This document shows positions 1-43,085 of a stretch of DNA of 64,000 nt, in pieces. The notes beneath the pieces are model-generated. The model saw only the letters and a program-made list of their open reading frames with translations, was not told the DNA's origin and did not search any database. Source of the DNA: Ctenosaura bakeri (Eukaryota > Chordata > Lepidosauria > Squamata > Iguanidae); contig CAOLHI010001441.1 in assembly GCA_948474755.1 (NCBI GenBank), positions 248,001 through 312,000 on the forward strand. Direction: 5' to 3'. Positions within the stretch are counted from its first letter, which is position 1; every line of letters starts with the position of its first letter. The position numbers were made by a program, and so were the translations under genes.

Positions 1-123
1 ACTCTAGTAATTTTGCTTATGTCTTTGTACGTTATCTTTTTGTGCCCAGACAAAATGGTTGTGGCCTGTAAACACACAGCTTTTAAAGATGCCCCTTGTT
101 TTATCCAATTTAACTTTAATTAG

Positions 124-30997
<30,874 letters not shown>

Positions 30998-33900
30998 AGG
31001 AAGAACAAGAAGCTGACAAACAGAAAGATTTAGTGGTTGGTTCAACAAATGAAATATAGATAACAATGGCTTTCTCATGGTGGGTTGGTGAAATAAGAAC
31101 TCTTCTGAAATTGATTTCAGTTGCTTTTATATGTGGAGATCTTATTCTTGCATACTTAATACAAAAGTGAATGAATATTCAAAACCTGACAGTGAGCTAT
31201 TGCTGCAAATGTCTGAGCAAAATAAATAAGAAAAAAGGATAAAATCATTTCTAAAAGTATAACATAAAATTATAAATTTTAGTATCTTCTACTGTGTTCA
31301 CCAGGGCAGACATTAGCTGCACAGCAGTGACAGAAAATGCATAGAAACCATTCTTAGAACTATGATACAACTCAAAAGTGCCAAAATAGTAGGTGTAGCA
31401 TACAGTAACATTTTACAGTAACAGTTTGTAGCAACAGATCAATCAAGTATTCTTCACAAAAGAGAATTCTTTTCCATTATTTATGTCATGATTCTTCTGA
31501 ATACTAGATATTATATAGGCTTGTATAGACCACATAGAATTAACTGAAAGCAACCCTGTCAAGACATGGATGCAGACACAAGAGCTTGTTCACATTTCTC
31601 CACAGTGACATGGGAATGGCTTCCTTGTGGTAAATACAGTTCCAAGTCACCCTGGTCTCATCTTTATACATGGAAACCTTATTGTCAGGACCGGTGGTGT
31701 GAGTTTTTCCTCCTATATGAAATTTGTGCAATCTTTCCTAACTGTTAGGCATTTATAGTGAAATAAATCATGTCATTGATTCCCCACGCATAGTTCTTCG
31801 TACTCACATTATCAAAGCAACAGAAGACCATCCTGGGGAAGCAGTTCTTACAATTGCTGTGGGTGTGAATTGGCCTAGTGTAAAAAAAAGAGAAAATAGG
31901 GGCAAGCATGACCCTCTTTTGCATGTACCCAAAGCTGCCTGGGAACTGTTTCCATGTGATGCTATCTTACACAGCCTTGATGTGCATGTGAATACTAAAC
32001 AATCAACAATCCCCAAGTCATTGTGGTATTTACCTATATCTTGTACCCCTGTGGGATGAAACCATAGGGAAGCAGCCCCACAAAAAAGGGCTGAGAGTAT
32101 GTTGGATGGGACTTGTTTGCTGTGGTGGGTGGTAGAAGGGGTGGGGTGGAGGTAAGTTGGCTAACAGTAATTCCAGCTGGGGAAAGAGAATCGAAAGAGT
32201 ATATAGCATCAAAGAGTTGTCGTGAATTACCTCATTTAGAGCATGAAAAGGAAACTTATTTTCCATAATTTGCTATGTACCTAAGCAAAGAGGAAGAGGA
32301 GAGGATTTACATTGTATTTCTTTATGGAATCAAGGCACTTTTCCTCTTCTGTTTCCTCATGTTATGAATTAAGACCTGATCCATGAAATGAGAGGATAAC
32401 AGGAGATGCTTCTAGTTCTCTATCAGGTAAAAAGATAGGAGGACAGGAAGAAGCCAGAGGGAAGCCCACTCTTATTTCCATGCTTTGGGTAGGTGCAAAA
32501 TTAATACTGTTCACAAGGGAGACCCAAGTAAGATGCATGCCTAGTTATATAACTGTGATTAGATTTTTAAAATAGGGCATCTCTGACATGTAATTGTGTT
32601 TGCTGCTAAAGGAAATAAAGCCTTTAGCACTTTAGAGCAGAATTAATGTTAACACCACCTTTTCGGTTTTTGAACAAATCCTACTTAGTATCTCAAAAAA
32701 TATTGATGCTTTTGAACTGTTGTGATTGGCAGCATGTCTTTATTCCAACTGTGTTTTTTGATATTTAAAATGTTAGTATTACATAATTGTTTTAGACAGT
32801 TAGGCTGGGCTTCATGTCTACTCTGATGAGCCTCCCAAACTGTGACTGTCCACACACATCCCAAATCATTGTAGGTAATGCACGGGGATGAACAAAATGG
32901 GCAAAAGGACAAAGGCATTTATTTTAAAATAGCCTCAGTACTGCACTCTCCAGTTAATAGGTTCAGCATTGAAACGTATGACTGTTTATTTATAGGAAAG
33001 TATGTTTGTCATCATTAACAAAGAATAAAAGAAAACAACAATTTAGTTGTGATGATGTTTACCATTTAATCCCCACTGATCAATAAACTCATTTAAGTGG
33101 ATTTTATTATCAATAAAGCAGTGGCAAAACACTGCTTCATGTAGTGTTGCCTCCTGGTCAATACACTGTGCCTTATGTTAGGAAATACAGTATGAGAGCA
33201 TTTTAACGTCTCTTTTGATTTTGCTTTATTCCCTGGTTAAAAGTAAGTGGACTAAAACACACTGGATTCAGTCCCTCGCTTTTACACAAAACATTCATGT
33301 TTCTAGTATTACAACAGTTTACTTCTTCTGTTCAATCCATATTTTGGAGAGTGAAGCATATTTGATTTGTAGTACATATGCAAGTACAGCACTTTACTTC
33401 TTATTGATCTTGTCATTTTAACAAGGACTGCTGCAGAACTGTGTGATTATTGCTTGTTCCTTTAAAACATTTTTAGCATTTTAGTTAGGTTTTTTTAAAA
33501 AAAAGTCTGAGACACAATTGTTTTTATTTGCATGTTTAGAATTAATATCTTAGCTGGTGACTGTGACAGTGTAGTTTCCTATGATGTGAGAAGGCAACAA
33601 CGCACAAATAAGACTCAGCTGCTCCTAGTGCTCCTTTCCAGTTCAGATTCTCTTTGGTGGCAATTTGACAGTGGGTGTTCTCTGTTGCTTCACAACAGCA
33701 AACAAACCCTGCAATAGATAATGGACTGACTGCACTGTGTGAGCACTGTCATTACTCATTGAGTTGTCTCTCAAGCGAGGCCCGTTCTGATGTTTGCAGG
33801 CATGGCATTGTTGCAGCTGTTGTGTGGCTATATCCCTTCCTGTTCCAGTAATACTTGAATGACTAAAATTAGAGCAGTGAGAAGCAGGGGGGAGCTCCCT

Positions 33901-35695
33901 TGCTGGCTTCAGTGCCCTTAAGTGGCAAATGTACAGAAAAGCATTCACCCAACTTTGACAGTTTGCTAAAGAACAGGATCCATTATTTAACTATCCTGTT
34001 TTATACATCCCTACGGGAGGTTTATGCATGTTTATGTATGGTAGTTTGTAGAGTGACCTTAAACACATTTAGCTTGGAAAGGATTAAGTTGATGCCACTG
34101 GTTACTAAAAGCCAGAGCAGAGGTTGCTGAGTGAGTAGTACGAGGCAGAACGAGGGCACTTGTGAGACATTGTAGTTTGTCTTCTGTGATAAGAAAACCA
34201 CCATGGATAAACAGAAAGAGAGAGAAAGAGAAGATATGCTGTAAGTCCCTTCCTCTCATGTCTCACTGCTTACGCAAGTCATGCAATTGCACAAATGCTT
34301 TATTGTCACAAGCAAGCCTCTCCAAAATAATGTTGGCAGTGACACTTTCTGTCAAGGAAATTATCTAAGATCAGAGCAGTAATGTTAGCCATATTCAGGT
34401 GTTCAGAATCCCAGGTAAACATGCAAGGATGGAGAAATGTGCTAGCCCCATCTTTCCTTACATATTTCTCTGTGTGTGGAGAACGGCTTTCTAAAGATGA
34501 GAACTCCTCTAAGAATGGAAGCTCTGTATGTCCTTCAGCCCACTGATTTCCTGTTGTTCTGAATCATACAGAGATTGCACACAGAGAGCAATGGAAATGT
34601 GCAAAGACAGGGCTGGGTTAGCATGACCCCCTTATCTCCTGTGTTTATCTGAATGCAGAACACCCAAACAGCGCTTTCACTTGAATAGACTTTCATTCAT
34701 CTGTGGTACCAAAACCACTGTTTTTAAGGATAAAATTGCCGTGCATGTGTAATACAGAATAGGGCCCACAGTCAAGTGGTAAACTAATTGTTGTGGGGGC
34801 AAAAACACTTGGAATATTTACTTATCCATTGTCTTTGTGGCCCATAACAATTACCTAGGTTAAACATGAAGTATTATTGTTGCTGTTTTGCTTCACCAGA
34901 GAGTGTGGTAGTGATTTTTGTCTTTTTTTTTCTTGAAAAATCAAATACTGTACCTGTGAATGACCAAGTAAATAAAAGTTATGTCAATCCATTTCAGGAG
35001 ATTTGTTAAATGATACCATATTGTAATTGTTTGCTTTCTTTAAAGTTGTAACTCAAAGAAATACCTGTTTAAAACTTCCTGAGTGCCATTTATTGAATTT
35101 TACAACAAAACTCTTATTTATTTTAATGGTTTTAGACTGTACCTTCTTTGCAGTTGACATGTAAACTACTGGCCTCAAGGAAAAAGCATTTTGCATAAAT
35201 CACATTTTTTCAGAACTGAAGTCCACAAGATACAATTTTACCAAAAATAATTACATTTACAAAAATACACAGAAACAATGGTACGAGTTTGGTCCTTCAA
35301 TGGTCAGTAGCTTGGATTAAACATTTAATTCAAAGCCATCTCTGTATTCATTAATGTCAGTGTTATAGCTCTAAGTACAAATTAGTAGCAGCTGCTGGGT
35401 CTTGCAGTGTTAATTGGAAAGACCAAGTAGTTGATGCTAATATTTTGCTTTTTAAAAATGAAGTTAAAATGAGCAGTGGTGTGATGTGTTCTCTGCCACA
35501 AGCATACTATTTTGCTTTTTAAAAATGTATGGAAATGCCCAAACAACACAAGTGACCTTACTTTTACATAGAGTTTGGATGTGATCACTTAAGGTTTTTA
35601 TTTCAGATTCCTAGTGTAAAGTGTGATTTGTGAGATGTGAGTATTTGCATGGATTAACTGTGCCAACAAAAATAAAATATTACCAAAATGGAAAA
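30998..35695 (+). other. LDB3: Probable LDB3 3'UTR
   Basis: This is AT-rich sequence after the LDB3 stop. It is strikingly poor in the interspersed repeats that fill the introns and the following intergenic DNA, as expected of transcribed, partly constrained sequence. Several AATAAA hexamers occur, for example near 31222, 32617, 33114 and 34970. The last, at 35671-35676, is followed by a T/G-rich stretch and then by repeats. A 3'UTR of several kb also fits mammalian LDB3. The 3' boundary is inference, and earlier sites may be used as well. Confidence 0.6.
35671..35676 (+). terminator. Candidate distal LDB3 poly(A) signal
   Basis: Canonical AATAAA, followed within about 45 bases by a T/G-rich stretch (TTCTGATCTTTGTGGGG). 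It sits where repeat-free sequence gives way to repeats. It is chosen over the upstream AATAAA hexamers only on this context. Confidence 0.45.
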
Positions 35696-35984
35696 TCTTG
35701 TGCAAATTCTTTCTGATCTTTGTGGGGAAAGAAGGGAGCCAGTGGTCATGCTTGCTGGAGAAATGGCTGGGAGCGTGGTCAAAACAAGTGACTTTTCAAG
35801 GCTGAAATTCATATCTTTCAAAAGTATGCCCAGTTGAGTTTCCAGTTAAGTACACATTGGATTGAAACCTGTATTTGTGTGCCAGCCATGATCATGGGCT
35901 AAAGAGGAGAACTACAAGACGGCAAGCAAGACTATGAAGAAGCCTATTGATATATAAGCAGACAAAGACAGTGGGGTGACACTT

Positions 35985-36172
35985 CTTGTTGTGTGCCCTC
36001 AAGTTGTTTCCAACTTATGCCAACCCTAAGGTGAAACTATCATGGGGTTTTCTGGGGCTGAGAGTGTGTGACACACCCAAGGTCACCCAATGAGTTTCCA
36101 TGGCTGAGCAGGGAATCAAACTCTGGTCTCCAGGGTCATAGTTCAATGTTCAAACCATGCTGGCTCTCAAGG
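35985..36172 (-). mobile_element. tRNA-type SINE
   Basis: Plus-strand order is TGTGTGCCCTCAAGTTG, CACCCAAGGTCACCCAATG, GAATCAAACTCTGG (B box reversed), CAAACCATGCTGGCTCTC: a reverse-oriented copy of the 25527 element. Confidence 0.7.
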
Positions 36173-37207
36173 GGACACTTAGAATCTACTATTGAAAAGA
36201 AAAATGTAATCAGTTAGTGGAAGTTAGGTCTCTCAACAGTATGAGCCATGATGCCTGATCCCACTTCAGAGGTGCCAAACTTCTAAGTAACTGGCATCTT
36301 GGACAAACAATAAGGGATGAGATTACCATCCTGACACATCTCCTTGGTTGTTCTGGATATTTTAACACTAGACCCCTTATTTCTGATTCAGCCACTCTCC
36401 TAATTGCATTTGCACAGAAAAGTTTTAAAGCAGCCCTTGGCTCGTGCTTCACCTGCATTGTACAACCTGTCTTTCTCAGAATGCTCATTCACATTCCAGA
36501 TGCCTTTCCTCCATATGAGAGCACTGTCCCAGTATCAGCATACACAGCATGAAAGGGGGCTCAAAGACTATATCTGTCCTGTGTGTAAAATCCTCTTATG
36601 ATTGGCTATGGCAGCACTGAAATGTTTAAGATGGAGCGTGCCACAGCAAGCAACTGTGTTGTCAATTGTAGGCATTTAGGAATGATATACAGTTGCATTA
36701 TTTAAACAAATAGGGTGATTCCATGTCAATTGTGATTAACAACACGGAAGTTACCCTCTGGAAGGCACATTCTGGGCAGGAGTGTATTCTTCCCACCCAC
36801 TTTGCCATCATTAACCTCACTTAAGTTAACCAGCAATACTTTTTTCTTGGAATCTGAAATTATTTATAAATACTACTTACTGGTGTTTAAACACGCGCAC
36901 ACATTACAAGCCTACAGTTCCCCAGCATACAGATTTCATGAGCTTTGTTATTTTTGGTTGCATCATACACTTTCTTCCAGGAATTCTCACAAACATAAAT
37001 AATTCAGAATTCTTTGGAACCTCTGAATTGCAGTGGTTAAATAAATTATGCATATTAAAGATACACAGATTTGCTTGATGTGTATAAACTATTCCAGGCA
37101 TAGAATATTAGCTATTCCATATAGCAGGTTTTGTGGAGATATGGGAAAGATTTTAAAGAGATGCTGGACAAGCCACCTTATCAAGATTGGTCTAGGAGTA
37201 GTAGCGA

Positions 37208-37432
37208 GACCTAATATGGTGTCATACCTTGTGTTTTGAACTAGTAGACTGAAAGACCAAGGTTCAAATCTCCACTCAACCAAGGAAATATCACTGGGAG
37301 ACCTTGGGCAAGACACACTCTCCCAGTCTCAATGGAAGGCAAAGGCAAACAAATTCTGCTAAGAAAAACCGATGATAGGTTCACCTTAGGGGTACCATAA
37401 GTCAGAAATGACTACAAGTTGCACATCAACTC
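37208..37432 (+). mobile_element. tRNA-type SINE
   Basis: B-box-like AAGGTTCAAATC, core GAGACCTTGGGCAAGACAC, tail GTCAGAAATGACTACAAG. It is followed by a TAG/CAG triplet run near 37432-37453. Confidence 0.7.
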
Positions 37433-38559
37433 ATAGTAGTAGCAGCAGCAGCACTACCATCACCTTGTGGTGCTGCTTTCCTGCTTGGCAGCGGGTTGAC
37501 CTTTGCAGCCCCTCCCAACAAGGATTTATTTAAGGTTTACAAACATTACATGGAAGCCTACCTATCAGCCATTTATACTAAGGATGCCAAACCTGAATTG
37601 TGCTAAGAGACAAAGTAAAAACCACACCCATACATTCCAAATGTCTTGATTTGGTAGGATCAGCCCCAATTAATCCACTGGCATCCCACTTTTTCATCTG
37701 CTTTTAAAATGCCCCATTTCTCTCTCTTCCTCTCACTTTTCCTCTACATCCACAGCATACTTCAACTGCTGCAAACTCAGTTCAAAGTGCAAAAGTGATT
37801 TGCTTGGAAAGGAGTGAAGCAGGTGGAATCTTGTCTTTCCCAGTGAGCTCAGGCAAAAGCAAAGTGCTGCATCTCATAGCTTATGCATTCTTCCTCATCA
37901 GTAACTTTTGCTATCTTGTCCACACTCTGACATTCCTTTGCCACAAGTGTCCTCGTTTTCATCAGTTAAATGTTAGAGGGTATGCACACCCTTTAAGCAG
38001 GAAAAAAGTATCTTTGTAGAACCATTTGAGCAGAGGCCCCAGAATTTCATACCTACATTGTACATGCAGTTTTAAAGAACTGAATATAGTCAAGGCCTTG
38101 TACTTATAAAAAAAAAAGCATGCATCGAAGATGCATTCTGTAAACATAATCCAAAGCAAGAGAGAATGAAAATCTACAGCCTTCCTGGTAATAGTTAGCT
38201 TTGTGTTTCTCTGTCAATTTTGTCATCACAGGATAATGTATTATAAATGAATTAATGGTGAAAGGTTTGGTAATAGCCTTTGGTAAGGAAATAGGAGCAG
38301 CGTATGAGGATATCCTTTTTCCGCTCCAGAGTACCCAATACTTTCAATTTTACATACAGCGGAAGCAATTAATTGTAAGAGAAGCACAGTTGAGCTTCCT
38401 GTGGCTGCACATGAAACAGGAACTATTGTTTAAGGTTTTAAATTGCACATTAAATCTCTTTCAATGTTTGCCGTGATTTTTAATATGTTGAACATTTGCA
38501 ATATTTTATCACCTTGATTTCCAGGTATTGAGAGAGAGAGAATGTGTGGATTCAAGGGA

Positions 38560-38700
38560 ATTAATGAAAAAACATGATTCTTTCATTAATTGATTAATTA
38601 TCAATTTCATTTCAACTTCACACTCTTTTTTGATAAAAGGTTAATGACTGGAATATAAACATTCCTGTGTGGCTGTTGTTCACATCTGTAACAATCTATA
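38560..38700. promoter_or_regulatory. Candidate distal regulatory block
   Basis: A cluster of ATTAAT/TAATTA homeobox-type motifs inside TTTCATTAATTGATTAATTA, followed by an MCAT/TEAD-type site (ACATTCCTG) at 38660. It lies in a repeat-free block 3 kb beyond the LDB3 end. Motif presence only; function is inference. Confidence 0.2.
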
Positions 38701-38869
38701 ATTTTGTTTGGACAATTTATAATAATTTGTCAAATATGCATGTTGTAGAAGGCAGTCTTTTAAAAACAAGTACTTCAGAGCTAAAATGGCTGAAAACACA
38801 GCACATTGGCACTGGGATTTCAATCCACTTCACTTAGTATTATGAACAAAACTATCAGTGGTTCATTCC

Positions 38870-38965
38870 ACAGCATAATCTCATGCATCTATTCAGACGT
38901 AAAGCCCATTGAATTCAATGGGACTGACTCCTAAGACAGTAGGTGAAAAATTGCAACCACTGAAG
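38870..38965. repeat. Interspersed repeat fragment
   Basis: ATTCAGACGTAAAGCCC and CATTGAATTCAATGGGACTG, then CTCCTAAGACAGTAGG: a segment that recurs in squamate genomes. Class not certain. Confidence 0.45.
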
Positions 38966-39534
38966 GCAATTCTATATATGTGTATCCAAAGGTAAGACCC
39001 TCTGAACTGACTATCAAGGATTGAAGCCTTAGTTAGTAAAGTGCACACAAGAATCTAATTGTAGCTTAACATTTACGGGAAAGGAAAATGTTTAGGATGA
39101 TAAAAGAACAGATAAATCATATTTGTTCTTGTCTGCTTATCTTCAAAACCACATTTTTATGATAAAGATAAGAAAGGCTCTTCCGGACAACTTGGTTATC
39201 CTTGCCTCACCCCCCCCCCATATGTTGCAAACAGCTTTTCAGAGCAGCCCCCATCCCTGTTGCAAAATATTTAGGAAGGTAGCCCTAAAAGCAGCTCAGA
39301 TAAGAGGGCTTGTTTGAGCACATGATCCTAACTGTCACCCACATATTGGTGTCCAACACAAGTCATTCTTGACACAGCAAATGGCTTGATATGTAACCGC
39401 AAAATGCTCTTGACATACTGGCTTGTGACATTATCACTTAGTCAGGCATAGTAGTAGAAGGAATACAGATAAAAAGAGAGTCGCATTGTGTAGAATGATT
39501 CTGTAATTCCAGAAAAAGTTCAAAGAGGATTTTT

Positions 39535-39600
39535 AAAAACGACTAAAACGTGTTGGTCTTTAAAGTGCCACAAGACTCTGTGCTGCAACAGATTAACACA
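39535..39600. repeat. CTTAAAGACTA-type repeat fragment
   Basis: GTTGGTCTTTAAAGTGCCAC, matching the 50320 fragment. Confidence 0.45.
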
Positions 39601-39734
39601 ATCACCCTTTGGGAAATTGTAGCATTTCTCCATTCTAGTTCTGCATAAGTTTTTAAGAGACTTGTAATATGTAGCCAGAACAACAACAGCTGAAGCATAA
39701 GCATCATCAGATGTAAAGCAACCCTAAGGTTTAT

Positions 39735-40360
39735 TTGTTTGACTGATTCACATCCTGCCTTTCTCCCAGATTCAGAATGCAAGGCAGCTTCCAACATCTT
39801 AAAAAGATTCCACTAAAAACAAAATAAATTATACATGTGAAATTAGAACTTCCATTAATGATACAATTAAAGCACTAATTAAACATGTTAAAACACTAAT
39901 AATAACAAAATATTAGAAAGTCCAGCAGACACATTATAAAACCTCTAACGCTAACAAATAACTAGACTCTGAATAGTAAGCTGCTTGAACAGAAAGGTCT
40001 CTGTTGGCCAGCAGAGTGAGAAAAGGAAAGATCTTCATCTAACCTCCAATGCAAGGGGGCTCCATAATTGGGAAATAGGTATTGAGAAGACTCCGTCTCA
40101 TGTCAACAATCTTGTCCGAAGGTGGGGAACTGAAGGACAGCCCTTTCCTACGGATCTCAAAGTCTAATAAAACAAACATCGAAAATCCACAAAAGAATGA
40201 TACCTTTACTGGCCAACCAAAATGTACAAAACACACCCTACACAGGTTTATATGAGAGAACAGTCTTTCAGATAGCCTGGACTTGAGTCATATAGCGCTT
40301 TATAGATGATAACCAACAGTCTGACCCTTAGAATCATGGCTAGAAATTAATGGGTAGTGG
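39735..40360. repeat. LINE-like remnant
   Basis: TCACATCCTGCCTTTCTCCC and AGGCAGCTTCCAACATC start an A-rich stretch. Further on come CTTTCAGATAGCCTGGACTT and GCGCTTTATAGATGATAACC. A parallel set of motifs occurs at 55784-56370. An unrelated 60-base piece near 40180-40240 interrupts it. Confidence 0.4.
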
Positions 40361-40499
40361 GAGAACAGATGTGTATATAATTCTAATATTCAAACACTTA
40401 ATATGATAGAAGGGTATATACAAATCTAACTGTAAGTTTCATAGTAGGCTGCACTTTTTAAAAGGCTGGGTCCAAAGTACAATTTTTTCTGTAAAATAA

Positions 40500-40572
40500 A
40501 AATAGAATCATAGAATCATAAAGCTAGAAGAGACCAAAACGGCCATCGAGTCCAATATTCAGGCCTTTCCCC
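40500..40572 (-). mobile_element. CR1-type LINE 3' tail
   Basis: AATCATAGAATCATAAAGCT then GAAGAGACCAAAACGGCCAT is the reverse complement of the tail of the LINE fragment at 47150-47635. Confidence 0.55.
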
Positions 40573-41511
40573 TTATTAGCAAAAAAAATCATTTGTTTTG
40601 TTTTTTTGAAGTGAGATTTAGCAGGTACACAGAACCATGCCTGATACAGCTAACAGTATATGTTAGATGTTTCTCTTGGTAGGCAATAGCTTATTTCATG
40701 GCTAAAAATAGCATGTTTTACAACACATTGTTAAATAGAAAGGATTTTTGTGATAAACAAAAGCGTTTATTAATGTAAAAATAAGAGACTTTTGGAACCG
40801 GATTTAGACTCTCTGGCAACCACTGGTACAAACACAGAGACCACACCAAAACCTCACAGTCCTATTTATAATTCTGTTGGTTTGATTCCCCCCCCCTTTT
40901 TTTTTGTCTTATGCCAGTCACATATTCAATTGGTTGAGGCACTTTTTAAAGGACTGCTTTTCACATTATTGTTTTCATGTATAACACAATGTTCCCATTA
41001 TAGGTTTAATTCTGTCTTCCATATTAAGACAGAAAAATTAAAGATGCAAAATCCTTCATTTAAAAGTGGCATTCTTTATTTCAGATAGAATGATACTTGG
41101 AACAAGACATCTGGATTCAAATTTAACGTCAAGGTCATCACTTCTATGCTTGGGGAAAATGTTTGTCCCCCCGTCGGCCACATATGCAAATCTAAGACAA
41201 TTGTGCTATTAATTCTTCTACATAGTTTGTTTTTATTTTCCTGTACTTATTTTTCAGGGCTGTTTTAGCTCCATTAAGACTGTCTCTACTTAAGAACATG
41301 TGGCATAAAGGGAACCTTTTTTTAAATCAAGAATTCACAAGTGCAGCTTGATTTTTTTAAAAACAAACTTGCAGCACATTTTATATATTATAACAAGTGT
41401 ATTTTTCCCTCCATCTTTGAAGTTTTGCCTCCATTTAAAAAATCTGTTTATGAAAAGGCAACCTCACAATATATGAATAAAGGAAGGAGGGGAAATAGCC
41501 AGGTACCTGTT

Positions 41512-42600
41512 ATAAAAAGCCAGCATGGTTTAGTGGTTTTAACATTGGACTACAACACTGGGGACGAGGGTTTGGATTCCCCATTCGGCCATGCAAACCT
41601 GTTACCTTGTATGTTGGGGGTCCCAGGAGGGACGCCCAAATTACCAAATTAAAAACAGAAGATGGGGGAAATTAGACTCGAGCACTCTCTCAAGCTAACG
41701 AGAGGCAGGGTAACTTAGCTAGGATCTTTTACTCTATGTCTACGGCGTCAGGTCAGAAGAGTAGCCAGGCAAGTTTTAAAGTAACAAAAATAGTAGTTTT
41801 ATTAAAAGACAAACAACAAACAAGACAACACATGCACACCACTAACTAGAAATGGAAATGGATAGTTTTGGGGGGAGCAGGTAATACGACACCTTTTCAC
41901 GTAGTCCTGGAGAGAACGGAGGGTTGCAGGGAAGAAAGCTCAGCGTGGCTCGCTGAGGGGACAACTTCACTGGACAGAGCGGCAGCAAGGCTGGATGGAA
42001 GTCCAGGGTGATCCGAGGAGGGCTCGGAATTGGAGCTCTTTTATAGGGTGGATTTTACCTACAGGCCATGCCATGATCGGTGGAAACAAAAGGGAATTTG
42101 TATCTGGACAAAGGCATTGGAAAAGGTCAGATTTTACATGATGAGCTTAGCACTGGATGACAATAGTATGGCCAATATGCAAATGGCTCAACAGAAAGGA
42201 CTGGCTCGGCCTCTTGGCAGAGCGTCTTTGTGTAAAGTCACGCTGAGCAAGGCCGATTTGCAAGAAGGAGTGGTCCCTGAAGCATCGGAGAGGCTTAAGT
42301 TGCCTGCCTAAATGAGGTTTGGAATGTACAACCATTAACGGCCGCGCCTAATACGTGCTTGTCCGGTGGACCTCTGCAAACATGTGGAGTAGGGTGGCAG
42401 AGAAAGGTCAAACAAAAGCCAAATTATTTGATATCGAAAGGATATCTAGTGCTCTCACCAGACATATCATAACCGTGGTAACAAACCCACCGGATGACCT
42501 TGGGCACATCACACACTCTTAACCCCAAAAAACTCCATTATAAGTTTGCCTTAGGGTCACCAAAAGTTGAAAACAACTTGAAGGCACACAACAACAACAA
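41512..42600 (+). mobile_element. tRNA-type SINE split by a solo LTR
   Basis: The head (41512-41599) has GCATGGTTTAGTGGTTTTAA and B box GGTTTGGATTCC. The 3' half (42484-42600) resumes at AACCCACCGGATGACC and ends TTGAAGGCACACAACAACAA. Removing 41600-42483 plus one AACC restores the SINE consensus seen at 25587-25615. Confidence 0.85.
41600..42483 (-). mobile_element. Solo LTR (884 bp)
   Basis: Begins TGTTACC and ends GGTAACA (7-bp inverted ends). A 4-bp direct duplication AACC flanks it (41596-41599 and 42484-42487). On the minus strand there is a TATA box, TATAAAAG at 42038-42045, and about 240 bases downstream an AATAAA at 41798-41803: the U3-R-U5 order of an LTR read leftward. No gag, pol or env sequence flanks it, so it is a recombined solo LTR. 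It is related in layout to 14551-15450. ERV versus Gypsy is undecided. Confidence 0.85.
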
Positions 42601-42759
42601 CCTGTCTCAATCATTTCCTTAAAGGAAAGAACAACTCTGGGGTCTAGCTGGTGATAAAATACAGTAGCCACCTCTACTTTTGTGTTGGTTTGGGGTACAG
42701 AACCGTTGTGAAAGTTGAAAAACAGTGAATAACTCCTTGTCTGCTATTTTCCTCCCATT

Positions 42760-43085
42760 GCCTTCCAGGGCTCCCCCTTCCCATTCCCTTGTCTTTTGCA
42801 CACCAGGGCCAGAGGCAAGGAAGTGGGAGCTTCAGAGGGAAAAAGAAAGGTTCACATGTGCCTCCCCCCGACCTCATTTGTTTGCCTTTTGCCTCGGTCC
42901 AAGTTCTCAGCACTGGGGCCAGAGGCAAGGGAATGGGATGAGGGAGCTCTGAAGGGGAGAAGGAAGGTGTATACGGGTGTGTGTGCCTCCCCTCATTTCT
43001 TTGTCTTTTTCCTGGGTGCCTGCCTTCCTTCTCTGTACCCAGCAAAACACAAGGGAATGGGAGGAGGGAAGACATACGCATATCT
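42760..43085. repeat. Minisatellite, period about 115 bp
   Basis: GGCCAGAGGCAAGGAAGTGGG near 42806 returns near 42919 as GGCCAGAGGCAAGGGAATGGG. The neighbouring GTGCCTCCCC...TTTGTCTTTT segments return with it. A third partial unit (CACAAGGGAATGGGAGG) lies near 43050. About 2.7 diverged units. Confidence 0.65.

Noticed and set aside
41881..41893. TAATACGAC stretch resembling the start of the phage T7 promoter (also near 45995)
   Set aside because: Only nine bases agree and the rest of the promoter is absent. It is part of the LTR, not vector sequence.
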